NCBI RefSeq assembly: GCF_001641695.1
Contig: NZ_LSEF01000006.1
Span: 26,011-73,423, forward strand
Source: Bradyrhizobium neotropicale
Lineage (GTDB): Bacteria; Pseudomonadota; Alphaproteobacteria; Rhizobiales; Xanthobacteraceae
DNA length: 47,413 nt
Reading direction: 5' to 3'
Positions 7,221 to 16,372 of the stretch are shown in pieces. How positions within the stretch are numbered: the first letter of the stretch is position 1; each line of letters opens with the position of its first letter. Made by a program: the position numbers and the translations under genes. The notes under the pieces were generated by a model. That model did no database searches and had not been told where the DNA came from. It worked only from the letters and a program-made list of their open reading frames with translations.

Positions 7221-9278
7221 CTACCGCCACATCCCGCGCATTCGCGCGCCGATGTCGATCTTCGGGCCCTGCGCGGCGGTGCGCGCGGCGCCGGCAGCGG
7301 CCTTCGGCCAGGCGGCGCGCTCGAACAGGTGGACCAGCGATTCCGGAATGAAGCGGGTGCGCGAGGCGTAGACATGGCGGTCGCCCTTGGCGGCCTGGCC
7401 GTGGGTGAAGAAGCGCTGCGGCACGACGAGGTGCAGATCGTCCTTGGCGCGCGTCATCGCGACATAGAGCAGGCGGCGCTCCTCCTCGAGCTCGGCGCTG
7501 GTGCCGGCGCCGAGATCGGACGGCATGCAGCCGTCGACGACGTTGAGCACGAACACCGACTTCCACTCCTGGCCCTTGGCCGAGTGGATGGTGGAGAGGA
7601 TCAAATAGTCCTCATCGCGCAAGGGCGGGCCGGATTTGTCGCTGGTCGCATCCGGCGGATCGAGCGTGAGCTCGGTCAGGAATTTCTCGCGCGATGCGTA
7701 GCCGCTCGCGATCTGCTCGAGCTGCATGAGATCGGCGCGGCGGGTCTCGGAATCCTCGTGGATGCGATCAAGATGCGGCTCGTACCAGAGCCTGACGCGC
7801 TCCAGATCCGCCGGCCATTCTGAATAGCGCAGGTTTTCGATCGTGCGGACGAAGTCGGTCCAGTCCGCGCCGGTGCGCGAGGGCACCGGGAGCTGGCCGA
7901 GCGCGTGGAGCGGGTCGGTGCTCTCCGCCATCTGGTCGAGCACGCGCTGCGCGGTTGCGGGGCCGATGCCCGGCAAGAGATGCAGGATGCGGAAGCCCGC
8001 GACGCGGTCGCGCGGATTTTCGGCAAAGCGCAGCAGCGCCAGCACGTCCTTGACGTGCGCGGCATCGAGGAATTTCAGCCCGCCGAACTTGACGAAGGGA
8101 ATGTTGCGGCGGGTCAGCTCGATCTCGAGCGGGCCCGAATGCGAGGACGTGCGAAACAAGACCGCCTGGTGCTTGAGCAGCGCGCCTTGCTCGCGGTTGG
8201 CCAGCACCTGTTCGACGATGTAGCGCGCCTGGTCGGCCTCGTCGTGCACGGTGACGAGTTGCGGCTTCTGTGACGAGGTGCGGTCGGTCCAGAGGTTCTT
8301 GGTGAAGCGCTCGCGCGCAAGGCCGATGACGCCGTTCGCCGCCGACAGCACGGCCTGCGTCGAGCGGTAGTTGCGGTCAAGCGTGATCATTTCCGCGCGC
8401 GGTGAGAAGCTCTGCGGAAACTCCAGAATATTGCGTACGGTGGCGGCGCGGAACGAATAGATCGACTGCGCGTCGTCGCCGACGACGGTGAGCCCGCGGC
8501 CATCGGGCTTCAACGCCAGGAGGATCGAGGATTGCAGGCGGTTGGTGTCCTGATATTCGTCGACCAGCACGTGATCGAAGCGGCCGCCGATCTCTTCGGC
8601 GATCAGCGCATCGCTCATCATCTGCGACCAGTAGAGCAGGAGGTCGTCGTAATCGAGCACGTGCTGGGCCTGCTTGGCCTCGACATAGGCGGCGAACAGG
8701 CCTTTCAGCTCGGCGGCCCAGCCTGCGCACCAGGGATAGTGCTGGCCGAGCACTTTCTCGATCTCCATCTCCGCATTGACGCAGCGGGAATAGATCGACA
8801 GGCATGTGCCTTTTGCGGGAAAGCGGCTCTCGGTCTTCGACAGGCCGCGCTCGTGCCGCACCAGGTTCATCAGGTCCGCGGAATCCTCGCGATCGTGGAT
8901 GGTGAAGGCGGGATCGACGCCGATCCGCTCGGCATATTCGCGCAGGAGGCGCGCGCCGATGCCGTGGAAGGTGCCGGCCCAGGTCAAGGCGTCGCGCATG
9001 ATCGCGGCGTTGTTTTCGCCGAGCACTTTTCGTGCGATCCGCTCGACGCGGCCGGCCATCTCAGCCGCCGCGCGGCGCGAAAACGTCATCAGCAGGATGC
9101 GGCGCGGATCGGCGCCGGCGACGATCAGATGCGCGACGCGGTGGGCCAGCGTATTGGTCTTGCCGGAACCGGCACCGGCGATGACGAGCAGGGGGCTGCC
9201 CACGGTCGCGCCATCGGCCACGCCATGCTCGACGGCGCGGCGCTGCTCCGCATTGAGCGTGTCCAGATATGTCGCCAC
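7221..9278 (-). CDS. UvrD/Rep-family ATP-dependent DNA helicase
   Basis: A superfamily 1A 3'-5' helicase of about 685 aa. Motif I GAGSGKTNTL (Lys40 in Walker A), motif II VDEYQDTN, motif III VVGDDAQSIYSFRAA, motif IV LDRNYRST, motif V ILSTIHSAKGQEWKSVFVLN and motif VI EEERRLLYVAMTRAKDDL are all present, so it should be an active motor. It acts in the cytoplasm in DNA repair or replication restart. The GTG at 9278 is preferred because the protein then begins ATYLDTLNAEQRRAVEHG, the usual Q-motif start, with GGGGCG just upstream; a longer reading to 9329 adds unconserved residues. Confidence 0.93.
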   Translation of the reverse strand: MATYLDTLNAEQRRAVEHGVADGATVGSPLLVIAGAGSGKTNTLAHRVAHLIVAGADPRRILLMTFSRRAAAEMAGRVERIARKVLGENNAAIMRDALTWAGTFHGIGARLLREYAERIGVDPAFTIHDREDSADLMNLVRHERGLSKTESRFPAKGTCLSIYSRCVNAEMEIEKVLGQHYPWCAGWAAELKGLFAAYVEAKQAQHVLDYDDLLLYWSQMMSDALIAEEIGGRFDHVLVDEYQDTNRLQSSILLALKPDGRGLTVVGDDAQSIYSFRAATVRNILEFPQSFSPRAEMITLDRNYRSTQAVLSAANGVIGLARERFTKNLWTDRTSSQKPQLVTVHDEADQARYIVEQVLANREQGALLKHQAVLFRTSSHSGPLEIELTRRNIPFVKFGGLKFLDAAHVKDVLALLRFAENPRDRVAGFRILHLLPGIGPATAQRVLDQMAESTDPLHALGQLPVPSRTGADWTDFVRTIENLRYSEWPADLERVRLWYEPHLDRIHEDSETRRADLMQLEQIASGYASREKFLTELTLDPPDATSDKSGPPLRDEDYLILSTIHSAKGQEWKSVFVLNVVDGCMPSDLGAGTSAELEEERRLLYVAMTRAKDDLHLVVPQRFFTHGQAAKGDRHVYASRTRFIPESLVHLFERAAWPKAAAGAARTAAQGPKIDIGARMRGMWR

Positions 9279-9405
9279 GAATCGCCCCGGTGAAAGCCCC
9301 AGACTCGGCGATCCCGCTGCGAATCGCAATGCGGCTGGACGGAACCGATTTTAAGACCTAGGGAAAAGCAGGCGAAAGTTCCAGCTCGAAAAGCGCGCCC
9401 CCGAA

Positions 9406-9996
9406 ATGACCGAGCTCAAGCCCGACCAGTTCGAGATGCGGCGGCTGGAGTCGCTCAGCAACACCATTTTCGGCGTCGCCATGACGCTATTGGCCTACGA
9501 TCTCCCCAAGGCGGCGGTCTTCACCAGCGCTCCGGACTGGAGCGATCTTGCCCATGCCTATTCCGGCAAGCTGGCCGGTTTCGTGCTCAGCTTCATCATC
9601 GCCGGCCTGTTCTGGATCAGCCATCACCGGCGGCTCGCGCGTCAGCCGGTGGGCAGCCGCGGCATGGTGATTCTCAATCTGCTTTTCCTGCTCTCGATCG
9701 TGCTGCTGCCGGTGACCAACGGCCTCTACACCAATTACGGGGCGAGCAGCGCGGTCGCCGTGCTCTACGGCCTGCATCTGACCGCGATCGCCGGTCTCAA
9801 TACCTGGCTGTGGTGGACGATCTTGCGCCGCTGGCGCCGCGAGATCATGGCCTCGCTGTTTCCGCTGCTGGTGTTCATCCCGGGCACGATCGTTGCGGCA
9901 TTCGCGCCGCGCGTCGCGCCCTTCGTCTGGTTCATCGCTTTCGGCGGGCTCCTGATCCGGCGCTTCTATGCCGCGCCCGCTGAGCAGGATCCGTAG
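9406..9996 (+). CDS. TMEM175/DUF1211 family integral membrane protein
   Basis: A 196-aa membrane protein with about six hydrophobic segments. The N-terminal RRLESLSNTIFGVAMTLLAYDL corresponds to the signature helix of the TMEM175 family (usually RxxxFSDxxFAxxxTLL), followed by FIIAGLFWISHHRRL. Bacterial relatives form tetrameric potassium-selective channels, but here FSD is replaced by LSN, so selectivity and function are uncertain. The gene stands alone, convergent with the YciI-like gene with only 8 bases between the stop codons. Confidence 0.78.
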   Translation: MTELKPDQFEMRRLESLSNTIFGVAMTLLAYDLPKAAVFTSAPDWSDLAHAYSGKLAGFVLSFIIAGLFWISHHRRLARQPVGSRGMVILNLLFLLSIVLLPVTNGLYTNYGASSAVAVLYGLHLTAIAGLNTWLWWTILRRWRREIMASLFPLLVFIPGTIVAAFAPRVAPFVWFIAFGGLLIRRFYAAPAEQDP

Positions 9997-10004
9997 CCGT
10001 CGGA

Positions 10005-10385
10005 TCACCCTGGTGTCGCCCCGAACCCATCGGCTGGCACGTAAAGCTTGACCGGGCGGATTTCGTAGACCGCGGTCGGATTGACCTGGCGTAGCATCCG
10101 CGCAGCCGCGATCGCCTCATCATCAGTGTCGAATTCCATGAGATGAAAGCCCAGCAGCTGCTCCTTGGTCTCGGCAAACGGGCCGTCCAGCACCATGCCG
10201 GCGCCGGGGCCACGCAATGTGCGGGCCTTTCGGGTCTCATCCAGTCGGGCGGCCGGCCCAAGATGCCCGCTTGTCCTCATGCGCGCCTGAACCTCCAGGA
10301 CTTTGGTCACGACTGCGGTGTCCTCCTCAGGCGTCCACGACAAAATCTCGTCTTCCACGTGATAGGCCAGGATGGCGTAAAGCAT
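10005..10385 (-). CDS. YciI/DGPF-domain family protein
   Basis: A 126-aa protein of the YCII-related (DGPF) superfamily. It begins MLYAILAYHVEDEI, with VLDGPFAETKEQLLGFHLME near residues 68-87 (the DGPF motif) and ends with a strand giving EIRPVKLY. Family members are dimeric alpha/beta proteins; some have peroxidase or dehydrochlorinase-like activity, and DGPF members are often encoded beside ECF sigma factors, but none is present here. The start at 10385 has GAGGTGA just upstream; the longer reading to 10448 is unlikely. Function unknown. Confidence 0.82.
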   Translation of the reverse strand: MLYAILAYHVEDEILSWTPEEDTAVVTKVLEVQARMRTSGHLGPAARLDETRKARTLRGPGAGMVLDGPFAETKEQLLGFHLMEFDTDDEAIAAARMLRQVNPTAVYEIRPVKLYVPADGFGATPG

Positions 10386-10586
10386 CTTCACCTCGCTTTT
10401 TTTGAGCTCGCAGTTCGAAGGACGTATCATCGCCGCCGATACCGACAACCCCGGACACTAAAATATTGCGTTGCCTAGGTGCGGCGAAACCGTCCTGAAA
10501 CCCGATTGCGGCCTTGCGGCGTGAACGCCGCCGGAAGCGGCCGCGACTGATGACCACAAAGAACACTGTCAATGCTGGAGGCGGCA

Positions 10587-10772
10587 ATGTCGGGTCAGAC
10601 CATCAGGATCATCTGCGACGCGCGGCGGGCGGGACAATCGGAGCCGGCCGATCCGCACGACCGGGCCGGCCATCACCGCTATTACGGCAGCTCCGCCGAA
10701 AATGGCGGGGAGCGGATCGTCGAAAGCCGTCGCGGAAAGCGCCCGCGTCCGCCCAATATCTGCGGCTTCTGA
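10587..10772 (+). CDS. Small hypothetical protein
   Basis: A 61-aa reading frame starting MSGQTIRIICDARRAGQSE, rich in Arg, His and Pro, and ending RPRPPNICGF. GGAGG (10577-10581) sits 5 bases before the ATG at 10587, which argues that it is translated. No motif, signal peptide or membrane segment is seen. It lies between two minus-strand genes and ends 10 bases before the stop of the convergent binding protein gene. I do not recognise it. Confidence 0.4.
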   Translation: MSGQTIRIICDARRAGQSEPADPHDRAGHHRYYGSSAENGGERIVESRRGKRPRPPNICGF

Positions 10773-10782
10773 GCCGGCGTCT

Positions 10783-11496
10783 TCACGGCGCGCTCAGGAC
10801 CTGCCTGACGAGGGCCTCGCGCAGCGATGCCAATTCACCGCTCGCTTCCATCTGCCCGATCACCTTTCCGACTTTCGGCACGAGATCGCGATGGCGCTCG
10901 TGCAGATGGTGGTAGATGTTGATGCGCTCGAGCGGTGGGGAAAGCGGATATATCCGGGACTGCAGATTGAGCTTCCGGACCGCGACCAGTCCGCTGAAGA
11001 GGTCGGTGACCATCACGTCGAAACGGTCGGCATCGAGCATCCTGACCATGTTCTCGAGGCTCGTGGTCGCGGTGACGCGGCTCATGCCGCGCGTGCCGGC
11101 CTCCGATGAGCCGACGCCGCGCACGATGCCGATGCTGTAGTCCCTGATCGAATTCCAGCCATCGACGTCGAAATGGAGTTTCGCGGTGAAGACCGCGGGC
11201 TCGATGTAGTTGATCGCAGGCGTGACCTGGATCAGCGTCGGGTAGTCGCGCGAGAGCGTTCCGATCCGCTGGATCTCGCCGTCGACCTCGCCGGCGCTCG
11301 ACAGCGCAAGCGCCCGCTTGCCAGGAACGTCCTCGAACTCGAGCTTGATGTTCAGCTTTGCGTAGACGGCCCGCAGCATCTCGCCGCCGACATATTGGTC
11401 GGGGATGTCGGCAATGCGTGCCAGCCGGATGACCTGCTGCGCCTGCGATGGGCCGGCTGCGATGAGCGACAGGCAGACGACGACTATCCGCCACAT
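10783..11496 (-). CDS. Periplasmic substrate-binding-like protein (PBP type 2 fold)
   Basis: A 237-aa exported protein: signal peptide MWRIVVVCLSLIAAGPSQAQ, then VIRLARIADIPDQYVGGEML, matching lobe 1 of SBP_bac_3-type amino-acid-binding proteins. FDVMVTDLFSGLVAVRKLNL and a C-terminal dimer-like helix (EASGELASLREALVRQ) follow. No transporter genes lie nearby. Instead it stands divergent to a hybrid histidine kinase, so it may be a ligand sensor presented to that kinase; this is inference. GGGAGG lies 7 bases before the ATG at 11496, making that start firm. Confidence 0.78.
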   Translation of the reverse strand: MWRIVVVCLSLIAAGPSQAQQVIRLARIADIPDQYVGGEMLRAVYAKLNIKLEFEDVPGKRALALSSAGEVDGEIQRIGTLSRDYPTLIQVTPAINYIEPAVFTAKLHFDVDGWNSIRDYSIGIVRGVGSSEAGTRGMSRVTATTSLENMVRMLDADRFDVMVTDLFSGLVAVRKLNLQSRIYPLSPPLERINIYHHLHERHRDLVPKVGKVIGQMEASGELASLREALVRQVLSAP

Positions 11497-11847
11497 GACG
11501 CGCCTCCCTGGTCGCCCACTGCTACGACTGGATTCGGAAGCCCTCGCGCGATCCACCGCAGATCGTGCGCATGCAGGGCCACAACGTCCGCTGTTCGCCC
11601 GTCGGCGGAGACGTCTCCGGAGTTTAACCGATGTCATTCCAGCACGCGAGGTGGTAATTTGTGCCGAAATCCCGATGCTGGGCGCAAGATGATCGCGCCG
11701 ATTTCAAATCGCCCATGGCCGCGGAAGATAGCAGCCGACAGGATGGCTGTACGCGTCGGGTGCTGAAGGAGAGTCTCAACCGTCGATTTGCTCGACGCTG
11801 CGACCGGCATGCTGGAGCAGGGTGTCGCCATTCCGGGGAAGTGGTGC
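11497..11847. promoter_or_regulatory. Divergent control region with a perfect 14-bp palindrome
   Basis: This 351-base gap separates the minus-strand binding protein from the plus-strand hybrid kinase. CGGAGACGTCTCCG (11606-11619) is a perfect palindrome and a candidate operator. I see no gene in it; the kinase frame can be extended back to a TTG at 11788 or an ATG at 11809, but neither has a well-placed ribosome-binding site. Confidence 0.4.
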
Positions 11848-14253
11848 ATGGGCAACGCAGGTGACGAGGAATCCGGGCGCAGCCGTGACATCGCGCCGGC
11901 GGCCGTGAAACAACATCTGAACGGCATCGGCGCTGCGATCGCGCCGCCGATGTTTGCGGCGCTCTTGTCGCGGATGTTCAACTGGTCGCGCAGCGGCGTC
12001 GGGCCACGCCTGCTTGCCGCCGTGCTGCTGTTCAGCTCGATCGTGACGCTCACATTGACCGCGCTTCAGCTCTACCTGGACTACGATCGCGAGGTCGGTG
12101 TCATCCAGACACGGCTCGATGAGATCGGCCGCAGCTACACGGAAAGCATCGGCGAGAGCTTGTGGAATCTCGACCAGAACCAGCTCAAGCTCCAGCTTGA
12201 CGGTATCATGCGGCTGCCCGACATCCGCGCTGTCGAGGTCCGCGAGATCGCCGATCGCCCTAATCCCATCCATGTCTCGGTCGGGGAGCGAAGCACCCGC
12301 TCGGTCGTGACCCGGGACTATCCGCTGAACTACACCGCGCAGGGCACCGTGCGTCCCATCGGCCAGCTCCACGTCGAGGCCACGCTGAGCGACGTCTATC
12401 AGCAATTGCTGAACCGGGCCCTGATCATTCTGGCAAGCCAGGCTGCAAAGACGTTCCTGGTTTCCATGTTCATCATCTACATGGTCCATCTTCTGGTGAC
12501 GCGGCACCTCGTCGCCATCGCCGAGTTCGTCAGCAAATACAGCCTCGCACGGCCGCCTCCGCCTTTGCAGCTCGAGCGCCGGCCGCCTTACGATGCCGAT
12601 GAGCTGGACAAGGTGATCGACGCCTTCCACGGCATGTGCGCGAACCTCGAACGAGCCTATGGCGATTTGCGCGAGGCCAATGCGAGTCTCGGGCGCGATC
12701 TGGAGATCCGCCGGCGTGCCGAAGAGGACGCGCGCGCGAGCGAGCAGCGCTTCCGCGACTATGCCGAGACTGCGTCCGACTGGTTCTGGGAAACCGGACC
12801 GGACCACGTGTTCACCTACATCTCGGATCGGGTCGGCACCTTCGGCATGGACCGCAAGGCTCTGATCGGCAGGCGCCGGTGCGATGCCGCCTTCGACCGC
12901 GATACCGAGCCGCAGAAATGGCGCGAGCATATGGCGACGCTCGACCGCCACGAGCCGTTCCGGAAGTTCGAGTATCGTGGCCGCGATGTCGCCGGGCGCG
13001 TGCGCCATTTCAGCGTCAATGGCCAGCCGATCTTCGCCGCGGACGGCCGCTTCATGGGCTATCGCGGTTCGGCCACCGACCTCACCGAGCAACACGAGAC
13101 CGAGGAGCGGCTGCGCCAGTCCCAGAAGATGGACGCGATCGGCCAGCTCACCGGCGGCGTCGCGCATGACTTCAACAACGTGCTCACGGTCATCACCGGC
13201 ACCATCGAGATCATCCAGGAGGGTCTTCAAGACAGGCCCGAGCTTGCCGCGATCGCGCAGCTCATTGACGATGCGGCCTCGCGTGGCGCGGAAATCACCT
13301 CGCAGCTCCTGACCTTCGCGCGCCGGCAGCCGCTGGAGCCGCGCGAGATCGACGTCAACGGCCTCGTGGTCGAGACGGCCAAGCTGTTGAAGCCGATTCT
13401 GGGCGAGCATATCGAGATCGTGACCCGGCTCGCTGACGACGCATGGTCCGCGATGGCCGATCCGTCGCAGCTCTCGTCCGCGATCGTCAATCTCGCCGTC
13501 AATGCCCGCGACGCGATGCCGGGTGGGGGCAAGCTCATGCTCGAGACCGCGAACCGCGAATTTGACGGCACGGGCAGTGTCAGCGAGGTCACGCGCGGCG
13601 CCTTCGTGATGATCGCGGTGACCGACACCGGCCACGGCATCCCGGCGGACATCCGCGACCGCGTGTTCGAGCCGTTCTTCACCACCAAGGGCGTCGGTCG
13701 CGGCACCGGCCTGGGCCTCAGTATGGTCTACGGCTTTGCCCGGCAGACCGGCGGCACCGTCGCCATCGAGAGCGAGGAGGGCCGTGGCACGGTGGTGCGG
13801 TTGTTCCTGCCACGATCGGAGGGGGAGGCATCTACCAGAACGGAGCCCGTGCAGGCGCTCGCGGCGGCACGGGGCCACGAGACGATTCTCGTGGTCGAGG
13901 ACGATCCGCTGGTGCAGGGCTATGTCATCGCCCAGCTCGGCAGCCTCGGCTATCGCACGCTCGTCGCCGCCGACGGCGCGACCGCGCTCGCGCTGGTCGA
14001 CCAGGGCGCCAAATTCGATCTCCTGTTCACCGACATCATCATGCCCGGCGGCATGAACGGCCGGGAACTGGCTGAAGCCGTCCGGCTCCGCCGCCCCGGG
14101 GTGAGGGTGCTCTACACCTCCGGCTACACCGACGACACCATCGTCCATGAGGGACATCTCGACCCCGGCGTGGCGCTGCTCCAGAAGCCATATCGGAAGT
14201 TGGAGCTGTCCCAGAAGATTCGTGAGACGCTTGCGGGCGAGCCGCCGGCCTGA
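11848..14253 (+). CDS. Hybrid sensor histidine kinase with PAS and receiver domains
   Basis: An 801-aa inner-membrane kinase. Two membrane segments (about residues 54-76 and 191-217) bracket a periplasmic region of about 115 residues starting [19 protein letters not shown] linker helix follows, then a PAS domain from about 302 ([14 protein letters not shown]), and a HisKA H-box with phospho-acceptor His440 ([11 protein letters not shown]). The HATPase has N-box [14 protein letters not shown] (about 549), G1 [27 protein letters not shown]-terminal receiver has phospho-acceptor Asp729 ([11 protein letters not shown]). The HDFNNVL type usually passes phosphate to its own receiver and a separate regulator; none is encoded nearby. 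The ATG at 11848 has GGGGAAG 6 bases upstream. The divergent binding protein is a plausible partner. Confidence 0.9.
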   Translation: MGNAGDEESGRSRDIAPAAVKQHLNGIGAAIAPPMFAALLSRMFNWSRSGVGPRLLAAVLLFSSIVTLTLTALQLYLDYDREVGVIQTRLDEIGRSYTESIGESLWNLDQNQLKLQLDGIMRLPDIRAVEVREIADRPNPIHVSVGERSTRSVVTRDYPLNYTAQGTVRPIGQLHVEATLSDVYQQLLNRALIILASQAAKTFLVSMFIIYMVHLLVTRHLVAIAEFVSKYSLARPPPPLQLERRPPYDADELDKVIDAFHGMCANLERAYGDLREANASLGRDLEIRRRAEEDARASEQRFRDYAETASDWFWETGPDHVFTYISDRVGTFGMDRKALIGRRRCDAAFDRDTEPQKWREHMATLDRHEPFRKFEYRGRDVAGRVRHFSVNGQPIFAADGRFMGYRGSATDLTEQHETEERLRQSQKMDAIGQLTGGVAHDFNNVLTVITGTIEIIQEGLQDRPELAAIAQLIDDAASRGAEITSQLLTFARRQPLEPREIDVNGLVVETAKLLKPILGEHIEIVTRLADDAWSAMADPSQLSSAIVNLAVNARDAMPGGGKLMLETANREFDGTGSVSEVTRGAFVMIAVTDTGHGIPADIRDRVFEPFFTTKGVGRGTGLGLSMVYGFARQTGGTVAIESEEGRGTVVRLFLPRSEGEASTRTEPVQALAAARGHETILVVEDDPLVQGYVIAQLGSLGYRTLVAADGATALALVDQGAKFDLLFTDIIMPGGMNGRELAEAVRLRRPGVRVLYTSGYTDDTIVHEGHLDPGVALLQKPYRKLELSQKIRETLAGEPPA

Positions 14254-14274
14254 GCGGCACACACGCCATCAACG

Positions 14275-14306
14275 AAAAAGGCGCGGCGGGGAATGCCCGT
14301 CGCGCC
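14275..14306 (-). terminator. Intrinsic terminator of the small transcript
   Basis: On the minus strand GGCGCGACGGG, loop CATTC, CCCGCCGCGCC (11 pairs with one A.C or, on the other strand, G.U mismatch position) is followed by TTTTT (complement of 14275-14279). It lies 22 bases past the stop of the convergent kinase gene and could serve that gene too, though the plus-strand T-run is poorer. Confidence 0.8.
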
Positions 14307-14368
14307 CGATTTCTTGTCTCGCTGGTCCAGGGCTGAGACCGCCCCGTGGCCAAGCCTTTGGTCAAAGC

Positions 14369-14413
14369 TTAGCGGGCGACCCCAGCGAGGTGACAGCGCT
14401 TGAGATAAGACAC
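14369..14413 (-). CDS. 14-residue leader-type peptide
   Basis: GTG start at 14413, reading MSYLKRCHLAGVAR and ending at TAA (14371-14369). The ribosome-binding site GGAGG lies 7 bases upstream within a stretch fully complementary to the 16S rRNA 3' tail, as strong as such a site can be. The peptide is basic with a single Cys and His and no run of one amino acid that would suggest classical attenuation. There is no gene downstream on this strand before the terminator, so it does not lead an operon. It may be translated for itself or to control the RNA's fate. Confidence 0.45.
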   Translation of the reverse strand: MSYLKRCHLAGVAR

Positions 14414-14448
14414 TGGATCACCTCCTTTCGTTGGTTTCGGGAGACTTT

Positions 14449-14477
14449 AATATAGGCGGCACGGGTACCCCTGTTAA
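14449..14477 (-). promoter_or_regulatory. Near-consensus sigma-70 promoter of the small transcript
   Basis: On the minus strand TTAACA (complement of 14472-14477), a 17-base spacer, then TATATT (complement of 14449-14454). The predicted start is about 14442. This is the best match to a housekeeping promoter I saw in the window. Confidence 0.65.
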
Positions 14478-14579
14478 GGGGAGGCCGGCCGGGGCCGGAA
14501 CAAGGCCTGTTCGCAAGCCCGGAAAGACGCCTCCACGGCAGTTGAGACCGCCGCCCGGCCGTGTTAGGGAGCCCCTGAC

Positions 14580-14653
14580 GCGGGTGTAGCTCAATGGTAG
14601 AGCAGCAGCCTTCCAAGCTGAATACGAGGGTTCGATTCCCTTCACCCGCTCCA
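14580..14653 (+). tRNA. tRNA-Gly (anticodon TCC)
   Basis: 74 nt with acceptor stem GCGGGTG/CACCCGC (14580-14586, 14643-14649), D arm GTAGCTCAATGGTAGAGC, anticodon loop CTTCCAA (TCC), T arm GGTTCGATTC, discriminator T and encoded CCA (14651-14653). It is intact and marks the change from high-GC core genes to the lower-GC catabolic clusters. Confidence 0.96.
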
Positions 14654-14995
14654 GTCCACGATTTTCTGCGCTTTCCTACGATCTTGTACGATCGGGTTCG
14701 CTGGACAATTGGTGCTCGGATCTTGATCGGTCACATGCCGCCGCTGGTGGATTGGAACGAGAGTTCAAGTTTTTCAATCAGTTGGATGGTGCCGTGTGCA
14801 CGACGTGTGCACCGGGAGATCAAGAAAAATCTATCGAGAGCAAGTGGGGATCGTCGTTCTTTGGTAATGTGAGGTCGGCCCGCGCAAATTCGTTGAAGTG
14901 CCGGACCTGCCTGGCAGTGCTCCACTCGGGCGAAGCCAGACACGAGGCCCTACTGAACTGCGATGGCTATACACCCAGGCTCTTTGCAGCGTCCC
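14654..14995. other. 342-base gap without a convincing gene
   Basis: The stretch between tRNA-Gly and the stop of the ammonia-lyase gene. It has lower GC than the preceding core. Short overlapping ORFs occur on both strands (for example 14752-15090 plus), but none shows a recognisable domain, a good ribosome-binding site or a consistent codon pattern. A decayed mobile-element end is possible given its position after a tRNA 3' end, but I see no integrase motif in it. Confidence 0.4.
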
Positions 14996-16201
14996 TCAAG
15001 TCTTGCTCGGCACTCGTGCAATCACGTCCTCGGGGCGAGCGCCCACGAGCTTCTCATACAGTACTGGATCAGTCGCGCCCTCGGTATTGATCAGGAAGAC
15101 ACTCGCATCTGAGCCGAGTCCGATTTCCGCACGTAGCGCCGGGTCACCGGCCACCTTTGCCAATCCAGCGAGACCGACGCCGCCGCTTTCGCCGGCGACG
15201 ATCGCCGGATCGCCGTCGGCGGGATACGCGAGATCCTTCATCGTCGCGATCGCCTCGTCGTCCTCAACGGTCATGAAAGCATCGGCAACGCGGGAGAGAA
15301 TTCGCCAGGCAACCAGGGATGGCTCGTAGCATTCGAGCATCGCCATGACCGTCGGCTTGTCATGCGGAATCTTCACGATGTGGCCGGCCTTGGCACTCTC
15401 AAAAAGGCAGGCGGCTCGCGCCGGGTCCACCACAGTGAGGAAGGGCCTGTCATTCCCGAAGACGAGTGCAAAATGTGCGGCAACCGCTGCGGCAATTCCG
15501 CCGACGCCAGCCTGAACAAACACATGGGTTGGAGGGTTGGGTAATGCGGCAAGCGCCTCACGCAGTAGCGCGGTATAGCCCTGCATGACAAGGTGCGGTA
15601 TGCGTTCGTAGCCTGGCCACGATGTGTCGGAGACCACGATCCAGCCCCGCTCGCTTGCGACACTCGAAGCCTTCGCAACGGAATCATCGTAGTTGCCCTC
15701 AACATGCTCGATGCGAGCACCATAGCGGGCGATCGCTCGGCATCTCTCGTCACTAACGCCCGCATGGACAAAGATGACGCAGCTTGCGCCAACCAGTTGG
15801 GCGCCTTGTGCCACCGACCGGCCGTGGTTGCCGTCGGTAGCACAGGTCACCGTTAGTCCCGCAGCGACTGCGGCCACCTCAGGTGAGCGCCACTCGGAAA
15901 CGTCGACTGGACGGCCGAGTTGTTTCGACGCCAACTCGAGGACAAGCTGGATGACGGCATAAGCTCCCCCGAGCGCTTTGAAGCTGCCGAGACCAAGGCG
16001 GTGTCCCTCGTCCTTGAGGTATATGGACTCGACACCCAAGCGACGCGCAAGAGCCGGAAGTGAAACCAGTGGGGTCGGGGTCGCCCCCTCTCGATGTTGG
16101 AGAAAGCGCTCCACCGCTTGAGCCGCCTCAATGCCGAGAGCGTCGGCATCGGAAGGATCGAGTGCAGAACGATAGTCGCTGAGAGTATTGCGGAGCAACA
16201 T
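14996..16201 (-). CDS. dpaL: Diaminopropionate ammonia-lyase
   Basis: A PLP-dependent fold-type II enzyme of 401 aa that converts 2,3-diaminopropionate to pyruvate and two ammonia. The PLP lysine is Lys75 in GLGSFKALGGAYA; VTCATDGNHGRSVA and VQAGVGGIAAAVAAH are further family motifs, and GESGGVGLAGL near the C-terminus binds the cofactor phosphate. Length and motifs match DpaL/YgeX. GGAAGATGA precedes the ATG at 16201. It is the last gene of the minus-strand amino-acid cluster, 171 bases after an N-carbamoylase-type hydrolase, which suggests the pair act in sequence on a carbamoylated or acylated diaminopropionate. The DAL/threonine-dehydratase relatives are less likely given these motifs. 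Confidence 0.9.
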   Translation of the reverse strand: MLLRNTLSDYRSALDPSDADALGIEAAQAVERFLQHREGATPTPLVSLPALARRLGVESIYLKDEGHRLGLGSFKALGGAYAVIQLVLELASKQLGRPVDVSEWRSPEVAAVAAGLTVTCATDGNHGRSVAQGAQLVGASCVIFVHAGVSDERCRAIARYGARIEHVEGNYDDSVAKASSVASERGWIVVSDTSWPGYERIPHLVMQGYTALLREALAALPNPPTHVFVQAGVGGIAAAVAAHFALVFGNDRPFLTVVDPARAACLFESAKAGHIVKIPHDKPTVMAMLECYEPSLVAWRILSRVADAFMTVEDDEAIATMKDLAYPADGDPAIVAGESGGVGLAGLAKVAGDPALRAEIGLGSDASVFLINTEGATDPVLYEKLVGARPEDVIARVPSKT

Positions 16202-16372
16202 GGCGTCATCTTCCGTTGAGCGAGTTCATCATAGATACCGTCCTCAATGTGATCACGGCGCTACAATTTCACCCGGATATCGCAGATTTCCCTCTCGCTC
16301 ACCCTGTCAAATGAGCGTTTCGCGTCGGCGACGTTCGATGCGTGCGTCGGGTCAAGCGTTGAGCGGTCTTAC

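Larger units (their letters stand above)
14275..14442 (-). ncRNA. Candidate small regulatory transcript with 14-codon ORF
   Basis: A self-contained unit of about 168 nt predicted on the minus strand. Transcription should start near 14442 from a near-consensus sigma-70 promoter and stop at a strong T-tailed hairpin (14275-14306). Inside lies an extended Shine-Dalgarno (AAAGGAGGTGATCC) and a 14-codon ORF. Segments within it can pair in alternative ways: GAGGTGA of the ribosome-binding site with TCACCTC inside the ORF, or CTCGCTGG of the ORF with CCAGCGAG further downstream. Both use the same CTC, so the pairings exclude each other. It could be a dual-function sRNA or a leader-peptide switch. 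I do not recognise a known RNA family; expression is not shown. Confidence 0.5.

Noticed and set aside
11776..14262. 828-codon ORF on the minus strand opposite the hybrid kinase
   Set aside because: It mirrors the kinase gene in a high-GC region, has no recognisable domain or ribosome-binding site, and the kinase on the other strand has every expected motif.
14411..14430. Plus-strand TGGATCACCTCCTTTC resembles the 3' end of 16S rRNA
   Set aside because: No other 16S sequence surrounds it; on the minus strand it is simply an extended Shine-Dalgarno before a short ORF.
14752..15090. 112-codon plus-strand ORF after tRNA-Gly
   Set aside because: No domain, no good start signal, and its end overlaps the ammonia-lyase gene antisense.
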